This document shows, piece by piece, positions 58,601 to 64,000 of a stretch of 64,000 nt of DNA. This stretch comes from Oasisia sp. SBJ-2009 (taxonomy: Eukaryota > Annelida > Polychaeta > Sabellida > Siboglinidae): positions 42,830,307 through 42,894,306 of the forward strand of contig OZ024862.1 of NCBI GenBank assembly GCA_964017155.1. Direction: 5' to 3'. The notes under the pieces are model-generated. The model did not search any database and had not been told where the DNA came from. It saw only the letters and a list, made by a program, of their open reading frames with translations. The stretch's first letter is position 1. Every line of letters begins with the position of its first letter. Made by a program: the position numbers and the translations under genes.

Positions 58601-60791
58601 AATACGACAAAAGGGTCATTACCAAGTGTTACATCTACTTCACAGCTGGAGCCACAATTATTTACTGGTCATGCATATTATATTGATTTCTTTTTCATAG
58701 CGACTTGAAGATCAGATCTACACATGTCTGCAGAAGGCATCAGAGCTAAAGGTGGACTCGATCGTGTTTCCAACCATTGGTTGTGGTAAACTTGGCTACG
58801 ACCATGCGAAGGTAGTCCAGTGCTTCCAGCGTGCCGTCAAGAGACATGGGTCAGACGACTCTTGCTGCATCTCAAAGGTTTGTCATCAGCAGTAGTAAAG
58901 TGACTCTTGCTGCGTCTCAAAGGTTTGTCATCAGCAGTAGTAAAGTGACTCTTGCTCTATCTCAAAGGTTTGTCACCAGCAGTAGTAAAGTGACTCTTTC
59001 TGCGTCTCAAAGGTTTGTCATCAGCAGTAGTAAAGTGACTCTTGCTGTGTCTCAAAGGTTTGTCATCAGCAGTAGTAAAGTGACTCTTGTTGCATCTCAA
59101 AGGTTTGTCATCAGCAGTAGTAAAGTGACTCTTGCTGCATCTCAAAGGTTTGTCATCAGCAGTAGTAAAGTTACTCTTGTTGCATCTCAAAGGTTTGTCA
59201 TCAGCAGTAGTAAAGTGACTCTTGCTGCATCTCAAAGGTTTGTCATCAGCAGTAGTAAAGTGACTCTTGCTCTATCTCAAAGGTTTGTCACCAGCAGTAG
59301 TAAAGTGACTCTTGTTGCATCTCAAAGTTTTGTCATCAGCAGTAGTAAAGTGACACTTGATCTATCTCAAAGGTTTGTCATCAGCAGTAGTAAAGTGACT
59401 CTTGCTGCATCTCAAAGGTTTGTCATCAGCAGTAGTAAAGTGACTCTTGCTGCATCTCAAAGGTTTGTCATCAGCAGTAGTAAAGTGACTCTTGCTGCAT
59501 CTCAAAGGTTTGTCATCAGCAGTAGTAAAGTGACTCTTGCTCTATCTCAAAGGTTTGTCACCAGCAGTAGTAAAGTGACTCTTGCTGCATCTCAAAGTTT
59601 TGTCATCAGCAGTAGTAAAGTGACTCTTGCTCTATCTCAAAGGTTTGTCACCAGCAGTAGTAAAGTGACTCTTGCTGCATCTCAAAGGTTTGTCATCAGC
59701 AGTAGTAAAGTGACTCTTGCTGCATCTCAAAGGTTTGTCATCAGCAGTAGTAAAGTGACTCTTGCTCTATCTCAAAGGTTTGTCACCAGCAGTAGTAAAG
59801 TGACTCTTGCTGCATCTCAAAGGTTTGTCACCAGCAGTAGTAAAGTGACTCTTGCTGCATCTCAAAGGTTTGTCACCAGCAGTAGTAAAGTGACTCTTGC
59901 TGCATCTCAAAGGTTTGTCACCAGCAGTAGTAAAGTGACTCTTGCTCTATCTCAAAGGTTTGTCACCAGCAGTAGTAAAGTGACTCTTGCTGCATCTCAA
60001 AGGTTTGTCACCAGCAGTAGTAAAGTGACTCTTGCTGCATCTCAAAGGTTTGTCATCAGCAGTAGTAAAGTGACTCTTGCTCTATCTCAAAGGTTTGTCA
60101 CCAGCAGTAGTAAAGTGACTCTTGCTGCATCTCAAAGGTTTGTCATCAGCAGTAGTAAAGTGACTCTTGCTCTATCTCAAAGGTTTGTCACCAGCAGTAG
60201 TAAAGTGACTCTTGCTGCATCTCAAAGGTTTGTCATCAGCAGTAGTAAAGTGACTCTTGTTGCATATCAAAGGTTTGTCATCAGCAGTAGTAAAGTGACT
60301 CTTGCTCTATCTCAAAGGTTTGTCACCAGCAGTAGTAAAGTGACTCTTGCTCTATCTCAAAGGTTTGTCATCAGCAGTAGTAAAGTGACTCTTGCTCTAT
60401 CTCAAAGGTTTGTCATCAGCGGTAGTAAAGTGACTCTTGCTGTATCTCAAAGGTTTGTCATCAGCAGTAGTAAAGTGACTCTTGTTGCATATCAAAGGTT
60501 TGTCATCAGCAGTAGTAAAGTGACTCTTGCTGCATCTCAAAGGTTTGTCATCAGCAGTAGTAAAGTGACTCTTGCTGCATCTCAAAGGTTTGTCATCAGC
60601 AGTAGTAACGTGACTCTTGCTGCATCTCAAAGGTTTGTCATCAGCAGTAGTAAAGTGACTCTTGTTGCATATCAAAGGTTTGTCATCAGCAGTAGTAAAG
60701 TGACTCTTGCTGCATCTGAAAGGTTTGTCATAAGCAGTAGAAAGTGACTCGTGTGAAACAATCCACTCTCAATGATCTGTATGAAGACCAG
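46677..60791 (+). CDS. PARP14-like protein: RRM-like, KH-like and macrodomain (703 codons visible)
   Basis: Exons: 46677-46715, 47094-48295, 49202-49347, 50373-50589, 51142-51193, 51903-52007, 52802-52921, 58701-58877, 60741-60791 (last tentative). All are GT-AG with compatible phases (0,2,1,2,0,0,0,0). The start GTGGACATGGCGG fits Kozak. Residues 9-75 form an RRM-like fold (CTFLVK joined to GLTADISQDALELT). 80-165 is a linker with three or four EKPTVSKVRAAE-type repeats. 180-500 has KH-like blocks (e.g. IIQVTGNGKLLQGVKAEL). About 500-530 is acidic. 536-700 is a macrodomain: VKEGDLATFQADVLVN, GVICAAMCKVGG, FDRGEVTVTQTCGN, then VFPTIGCGKLGYD. This order is that of PARP10/14-type ADP-ribosylation proteins. 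The usual NAAN is NTPA, so hydrolase activity is doubtful; a binding role is more likely. No catalytic PARP domain is in the window. The last exon could instead read through to TGA at 60807. Confidence 0.82.
47094..48295 (+). CDS. Macrodomain gene exon 2 (RRM remainder, repeat linker, KH-like blocks)
   Basis: 1202-nt exon after CTCTTCTGTTCGCCAG, ending at a GTGAGT donor. Codon use is clearly coding and the frame is uninterrupted. It begins with the remainder of the RRM-like domain, followed by a linker in which a roughly 17-residue unit (AQEKPTVSKVRAAEISGDR) recurs with variation. It then carries globular sequence with an LLPDLQALLPNCSLKMV helix and VRLLQSDKSQQQVQELFSKA. Confidence 0.85.
48331..48625 (-). 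mobile_element. tRNA-derived SINE, copy 2, at the exon 2 splice donor
   Basis: Same SINE as 25626-25925: head with B-box GGTTCAATCCC, GTGTCTTTCGGAAGAGACAC in the body, tail at the low-coordinate end. It starts about 35 bp after the exon 2 donor. The sequence right of it (CACAGGTGAGTGTTGATGG at about 48626) repeats the exon-end/donor sequence (ACAGGGTGAGTTTTGATGG at 48291). This is consistent with a target duplication that copied the splice donor. Confidence 0.8.
48635..49160 (+). repeat. TGATGGTTGA(G/A) minisatellite
   Basis: Units of 14-15 bp (GAGAGGTGATGGTT and GAATGGTGATGGTT) alternate more than thirty times in intron 2, ending 40 bp before exon 3. The same word is already present on the exon side of the SINE (48305-48325), so the array may predate or have grown from the donor region. 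Confidence 0.9.
51142..58877 (+). CDS. Macrodomain-encoding exons 5-8
   Basis: Exons 51142-51193, 51903-52007, 52802-52921 and 58701-58877 join in frame into one macrodomain. GDLATFQADVLVN is the first strand and ligand loop, CGVICAAMCKVGGSEVQ the helix after the Gly-rich turn, GNLKCQHLFH the central strand, and DSIVFPTIGCGKLGYD the FP-x-I-x-x-G-x-x-GY loop. Three introns of 709, 794 and 5779 bp interrupt it. The largest contains the nested transposons. Confidence 0.85.
51280..51630 (+). repeat. About 42-bp tandem repeat in intron 5
   Basis: TCATCTGTGAGTTCCTGTTG followed by GTGTCACCATGTCTT recurs eight or nine times with drift. Note that each unit carries GTGAGT, a consensus splice donor. 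Confidence 0.85.
52140..52345 (+). repeat. Dispersed repeat, second copy (see 31530-31735)
   Basis: Shares GTGATCTTCAAATCCACTATAAAT and CAACTAGCGCC with the first copy. TATGCCCGCACAC(A/G)CCAA occurs twice within it. Lies in intron 6 of the macrodomain gene. Confidence 0.65.
52570..52815 (+). repeat. About 55-bp tandem repeat running into the exon 7 acceptor
   Basis: Three to four units containing TTTGTGTG, a CAGTGCTATGAAGCAG-like block and TATTGACCTGTCATT precede exon 7. The real acceptor (TTTTGTGTCTCAG then CAATATGAATCAGCC...TTTGAC) resembles one more unit, so the array seems derived from the intron/exon junction. Confidence 0.6.
53364..54650 (-). mobile_element. Inner hAT element (hAT-B), internally deleted, 8-bp target duplication
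   Basis: Ends TAGACCTGTTAAG and CTTAACAGGTCTG are inverted (one mismatch) and flanked by GTGGAGAA on both sides (53356-53363 and 54651-54658). It sits inside the endonuclease region of the LINE, one copy of GTGGAGAA being LINE sequence. It contains N- and C-terminal remnants of a hAT transposase on the minus strand with the catalytic middle missing. Confidence 0.9.
53640..54250 (-). pseudogene. hAT transposase remnants (zinc-finger N-terminus and dimerisation C-terminus)
   Basis: 54250-54065 reads KKKYASKFIQAWVGDLHW, then LSHAYCRVCNSHFSVAAGGK, a BED/TTF-like zinc-finger start common in hAT-derived proteins. After a frameshift, 54000-53815 includes VIVAETLFANMVAEHNLSFS and LADHFTKVV. 53831-53640 reads KKIDTDSRSDLGQDTLCALL, then CYQFQPSAELLKSTKSATWD, matching the extreme C-terminus of such transposases. 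Several hundred residues including the DDE core are deleted between the last two blocks. Confidence 0.8.
56041..57556 (+). mobile_element. MULE DNA transposon with tandem-repeat inverted ends and 10-bp target duplication
   Basis: TGTTATATCG flanks both sides (56031-56040 and 57557-57566). The left end (56048-56156) holds six spaced copies of GGACAATTCCCCACT-type units. The right end (57437-57548) holds seven inverted units (AGTGGGGAATTGTCC). A Mutator-like transposase relic lies between. MULEs duplicate 8-11 bp, in agreement. It lies in intron 7 of the macrodomain gene, about 130 bp from hAT-A. Confidence 0.9.
56190..57316 (+). pseudogene. MULE transposase with three in-frame TGA stops and one frameshift
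   Basis: Reads KNPASLRGLTLDEEWTITSD, then after a frameshift near 56350 LVFATDNALRHLASSGS, stop, HMDGTFNVAPLLFTQLYVIR (first catalytic Asp). Then come TITLDFEQAVINAV (second Asp) and VNVHGCFYHLTQATW, stop near 56773, GMLDGLAFLPVDDV, and TNNICEGWNNAFAKLVGHALP (last acidic residue region). A third stop near 57108 precedes AIDSIRKDQAQVATALL through to LKGIGHCVRFK and a true end near 57316. Length and motif order are close to full for this family. All three premature stops are TGA, at positions where Trp, Cys/Trp and Arg would be expected. Confidence 0.85.
57567..58700. other. Intron 7 remainder, no recognised feature
   Basis: Non-coding sequence between the MULE and exon 8. Open frame 58216-58407 has no splice or domain support. 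Confidence 0.4.
58862..60740 (+). repeat. 45-bp minisatellite (about 41 copies) built from the exon 8 / intron 8 boundary
   Basis: The unit is GACTCTTGCTGCATCTCAAA, GGTTTGTCATCAGCAGTAGT, AAAGT (45 bp). The first copy is the end of exon 8 itself (codons for DSCCISK) plus the donor GTTTGT. The last copy runs into the proposed exon 9, which begins AAAGTGACTC. Two main variants alternate (CTGCATC/GTCATC and CTCTATC/GTCACC). Because 45 is a multiple of three it also yields a 638-codon open frame, which is out of frame with the macrodomain and not considered a protein. Confidence 0.95.
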
Positions 60792-61195
60792 GTACTGCAA
60801 AAAACAACTTGAATGAATATAGTTGATGACATGCCTACATTGCATGAAGAATACAGCCTTCTGGTGTCATTCAAATGGTTTGGAACTGCCACATGCGAAA
60901 CAGATAAAAAGCAGTTGTCATTTGTTCCTTTTTTGTATGTTTTTTGTAATGGCATCTCTCTGACATACCCTTCACCCAGGATCATTTACTATGGGTGAAT
61001 GTATTGGCACATTCTATTACTATGCTGTACTACCTGCAATAATTACAATTTTAGGCAATTAAGCGATTATTATCATGATTATCTTTTAGAAACTTCACAA
61101 TACAAATACAAACTTATAACAATATAAAGATAATATAGTAATCTAAAACATGTTAATAATAAAATGTATAAAAACATTGAGTAAGATCTAATATA
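60792..61195. other. Sequence between the macrodomain gene and the LINE
   Basis: Intron or 3' UTR of the macrodomain gene. A 60-codon open frame from about 60813 (VDDMPTLHEEYSLLVSFKW) has a protein-like look but no splice evidence. AT microsatellite at 61190-61222 belongs to the LINE tail. Confidence 0.35.
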
Positions 61196-61197
61196 AA

Positions 61198-64000
61198 TAT
61201 ATATATATTATATATATATATATCATCGTGCTGTCGGTCGCGAAGCGACAAAGACTGCTTCCATCACTTGACTCTTGCTCTCCATTTGTCTCTCTGCTGT
61301 GAGAGTGATGTCCATGAGTCGATCTTTATGTCTCTCATCTTTAGGTTTCTCTTGATGGTATCTTTGAACCGGAGACGAGGGCGCCCTCTCTTTCTCTGAC
61401 CAGAAGACAGTTGAGAGTAGAGAACCTGCTTCGGTAGCCTGTCTGGTGACATCCTCATGAGGTGTCCAGTCCACCGGAGATTCTTTCTGATCAGAAGATC
61501 TTCCATAGATGGCAGCCCTGTTCGTTCTAGTATTTCCTTGTTTGTCACTTTGTCCATCCAGGTTATCCTCATGATCGAACGCAGATGTCGCATCATGAAG
61601 GCATGTAGCTTTTTAACCTGTCGTCTGTACACTGTCCAGGCCTCAGCTCCGTATAGGAGGGTGGACAGCACAATTGCACGGTATATCTTGCCTTTAACCC
61701 GCATGGACACATGGTGGTTGTTCCAGAGTCTCTGGCGTAGTCGGCCGAAAGATGCACTAGCCTTGGCCATCCTCCTCTGTATTTCGTCGTCAATGCATCC
61801 GTCACTTGATATAGTGCTTCCGAGGTAGGTGAATTCTAGAACAGAGTTCAGCTTGTTTCCATCAACCATGATATCCTCCTCTCGGGTTCTTGTAGAGTTG
61901 GATTGGTACAGCACCTCGGTCTTCTTGATGTTAATCTTCAGGCCGAACTTCTTTGACGCATCGGAGAAAGCATCCACTATTTTCTGCATCTCTTCAGCAG
62001 AGTGTGCAACCAGTGCACTGTCATCTGCGAATAGCAGCTCTCTCATCAGTATCCGAGTAGTCTTGGTCTTTGCTCTGAAGTGTGCGACGTTGAATAGGTC
62101 AGCGTTCTGTCTGGACTGTATGTAGATGCCATCCCCCATGTCTCGGAAAGCCTCGTCGAGCATTGCTGATAGGAAGATGGAGAAGAGCGTGGGGGCCAGT
62201 ACGCAACCTTGCTTGACCCCATTTGTGACACTGAACGATTCCGAGACTTCTCCTTCAACACTAACTTTTGCCATCATTCCAGTATGTAGTGCCTCGATCA
62301 TTGTTGTGAACTTCTCTGGGCAGCCATACTTTCTCAGTAGCTGCCATAGCCCGGTCCTCCCAACTGTATCAAACGCCTTGCTGAAGTCGACAAATACCAT
62401 GTACAGTGGTCGGTCCTGCTCAATGCACTTTTCTTGTAGTTGTCGGAGACAAAATATCATATCCACGGTGCTCCGGTTACCTCTGAAGCCACATTGTGTC
62501 TCCGGAACTACCTCTGGTGTTATGTGAGTAGATAGTCTGTTGAGGAGGATCCTCGCGAAGATCTTGCCTGCTATGGAAAGAAGAGAGATTCCTCTATAGT
62601 TCCCACAGTCTGTTCGATCACCTTTCTTGTAGATGGTTACAATGCTTGCATCCTTCCATGCTTGTGGTACAGAACCCACCTCCCAGGCATTGGTGATTAG
62701 TTGGTGCAGTCTGCTGAACAGATTTTCTCCTCCGTGCTTCCATACTTCTGCAGGAATTCCATCTCCTCCAGGTGCTTTGCCATCTTTCAGGCCGGCGATT
62801 GCTCTAGCCATCTCATCCATAGTTGGAATCTCATCTAGGCTTGTCTTGATAATGCGCTGCGGGATGTTGTCCAGAGCTTCGTGATCTATGTCGCCAGGGA
62901 CGTTGAGTAGCTTCTGGAAGTGTTCACTCCATCTTGCCACAACTCTCTTGCTGTCAGAGAAGGTCTCCATTCCATCTGATGATTTCAGTTGAACAGATCC
63001 CTTCTTTTTGGGACCCCACACTTCCTTCAGCCCATTGTAGAAGCCCTTCATGTTGTTACTGTCAGCAGCTCTCTGCAGCTCCACTGCCTTCCTTTCCCAC
63101 CAGTCTGACTTCAGTGCACGCGTGTGTTTTTGTAGCAATCTGCAGGCATCTTTGTATGCTGCAGTGGTGGACCTGGTGCTCCTGGTTTGCAACACTCTCT
63201 GGTGGGCTTGGTCTCTTCTGTTCATAAGAGTCTGTAGCTCCTGGTCGTTGGGGTCGAACCAGTCCTGGTCTTTTCTGTCTGGCTTGCCAAGATATGTCTT
63301 GGCTGTGTTGTACACGACCTGCTGCAGAGCAGCCCATTCCTCATCTGGTGTTGAGTTTTCCTTCTCCTCCCATTGGGCGAGAGCACTGTCTATCTCCTGC
63401 TCAAAACTCTCCCTATGGCTGGTGGTACTTAGTTTTGCAATGTTCAGCTTGGTCGGCTTACTTGTCCCTTGCCTGTTGTGCTTTTGTCGTATTCTGAAAG
63501 CCACTTTTGACCTCAGCATCTGGTGATCAGTCCAGCAGTTTGCTCCACGCATGACTCGGGTACTGTGGATGTCCATCTTATCCCGACACCTCGTGATGAT
63601 GAAGTCGATCATATGCCAATGTTTCGAACGAGGATGCATCCAGGTGGTCTTGCGTTCATCCTTCTGCTTGAACATGGTGTTCGTCACTATCAGTTCGAAC
63701 TCAGAGCACAGAGCCAGTAGAAGCTCGCCATTGGAGTTGCATTTCCCAATCCCATGTTTGCCCATGATCAAGGGCCACTTGTCATTTTCTCTTCCTATCC
63801 TCGCATTGAAGTCTCCTATCAGCAGTAGCTTATCTGTACGAGGGATGCCACTGAGCACACTTGCCAGCTGGTTGTAGAAGGCCTCCTTGTTTTCATCTGG
63901 GTTTGTCATTGTTGGAGCATACACGCTGATAATTGTAGCAAAGTTGTCCTTGCTCAGAGGTAGTCTCATCGTCATGATTCTGTCACTTATTGGCCGTGGC
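61198..64000 (-). mobile_element. RTE-like non-LTR retrotransposon, 3' part, truncated by the window edge
   Basis: The minus-strand ORF (next entry) is followed by a short 3' UTR (GGAAGCAGTCTTTGTCGC, then CGACCGACAGCACGATGA) and an ATATAT microsatellite tail at 61195-61222. A short 3' UTR ending in a simple repeat instead of poly(A) is typical of RTE-clade elements. The 5' end lies beyond 64000, and no target duplication can be checked. Confidence 0.88.
61264..63999 (-). CDS. RTE-like endonuclease/reverse transcriptase, apparently intact, 5' partial
   Basis: Open for 911 codons to the window edge; upstream of the first in-window Met (63975) the frame stays open (RPISDRI), so the true start is outside. 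Counting from that Met, the APE endonuclease shows GDFNARIG (54-61), MIDFIITR (122-129) and WTDHQMLRSK (148-157). The RT shows NYRGISLLSIAGKIFA (459-474), CGFRGNRSTVD (495-505), FVDFSKAFDT (528-537), NGVKQGCVLAP (585-595) and LLFADDSALVA (647-657). Asp530, Asp651 and Asp652 are the metal ligands. The C-terminal part has GHLMRMSPDRLPKQVLY and RKRGRPRLRFKD, typical of this clade. No stop or frameshift was seen, so the source element may be young. Confidence 0.93.
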   Translation of the reverse strand, partial: PRPISDRIMTMRLPLSKDNFATIISVYAPTMTNPDENKEAFYNQLASVLSGIPRTDKLLLIGDFNARIGRENDKWPLIMGKHGIGKCNSNGELLLALCSEFELIVTNTMFKQKDERKTTWMHPRSKHWHMIDFIITRCRDKMDIHSTRVMRGANCWTDHQMLRSKVAFRIRQKHNRQGTSKPTKLNIAKLSTTSHRESFEQEIDSALAQWEEKENSTPDEEWAALQQVVYNTAKTYLGKPDRKDQDWFDPNDQELQTLMNRRDQAHQRVLQTRSTRSTTAAYKDACRLLQKHTRALKSDWWERKAVELQRAADSNNMKGFYNGLKEVWGPKKKGSVQLKSSDGMETFSDSKRVVARWSEHFQKLLNVPGDIDHEALDNIPQRIIKTSLDEIPTMDEMARAIAGLKDGKAPGGDGIPAEVWKHGGENLFSRLHQLITNAWEVGSVPQAWKDASIVTIYKKGDRTDCGNYRGISLLSIAGKIFARILLNRLSTHITPEVVPETQCGFRGNRSTVDMIFCLRQLQEKCIEQDRPLYMVFVDFSKAFDTVGRTGLWQLLRKYGCPEKFTTMIEALHTGMMAKVSVEGEVSESFSVTNGVKQGCVLAPTLFSIFLSAMLDEAFRDMGDGIYIQSRQNADLFNVAHFRAKTKTTRILMRELLFADDSALVAHSAEEMQKIVDAFSDASKKFGLKINIKKTEVLYQSNSTRTREEDIMVDGNKLNSVLEFTYLGSTISSDGCIDDEIQRRMAKASASFGRLRQRLWNNHHVSMRVKGKIYRAIVLSTLLYGAEAWTVYRRQVKKLHAFMMRHLRSIMRITWMDKVTNKEILERTGLPSMEDLLIRKNLRWTGHLMRMSPDRLPKQVLYSQLSSGQRKRGRPRLRFKDTIKRNLKMRDIKIDSWTSLSQQRDKWRARVK

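Noticed and set aside
58831..60747. 638-codon open frame of 15-residue repeats (SQRFVISSSKVT-like)
   Set aside because: It is the 45-bp minisatellite read in one frame. It starts at GTG, is out of frame with the macrodomain exon overlapping its start, and the opposite strand is equally open.

Overview
The window is AT-rich, intron-rich, repeat-laden eukaryotic nuclear DNA. Short coding exons with GT-AG borders sit among many kinds of transposable element. The gene content (a PARP14-like macrodomain gene, a SENP/Ulp1-like protease gene, Kolobok/hAT/MULE/RTE elements, a tRNA-derived SINE with a Meta-SINE-like body, AGGTCA-rich repeats) suggests a marine invertebrate, most likely a mollusc. The species is not determinable from the sequence alone.

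Two multi-exon host genes can be assembled by hand from splice sites and reading phase. Gene 1 (minus strand, 29926 down to 7804, 12 coding exons, 360 aa) carries a complete C-terminal Ulp1/SENP (C48) cysteine-protease domain with His258, Asp275, Gln314 and Cys320. Its introns hold a TTAA-flanked element with a THAP relic, a 2.46-kb TTAA-flanked palindromic element, a 1-kb CTGT/CTCT microsatellite, a 24-bp minisatellite, a cluster of short inverted motifs, and a non-autonomous LTR retrotransposon with near-identical 761-bp LTRs. Gene 2 (plus strand, 46677 to at least 60791, 9 exons) encodes an RRM-like domain, KH-like repeats, an acidic stretch and a PARP14-type macrodomain. Its last intron consists almost entirely of about 41 copies of a 45-bp repeat whose unit is the exon/intron boundary itself.

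Layout: 0.2-0.6 kb, relic of a dispersed gene family; 1.1-2.5 kb, eight copies of one 14-mer; 5.6-6.3 kb, AGGTCA repeat; 7.2-30 kb, the protease gene and its intronic elements; 30-46 kb, gene-poor, with a TIR element, a decayed THAP fragment, several LINE remnants, a 1-kb fold-back and AT-microsatellite palindromes; 46.6-60.8 kb, the macrodomain gene. Intron 7 of that gene holds a three-layer nest (hAT within which a LINE, within which a second hAT, both hATs with 8-bp target duplications) followed by a MULE with a 10-bp target duplication. 61.2-64 kb is a nearly intact RTE-like LINE on the minus strand, running off the window.

All gene models are inferred from sequence only, without transcripts. 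Coordinates of TE ends are exact where a target-site duplication is given and approximate elsewhere.
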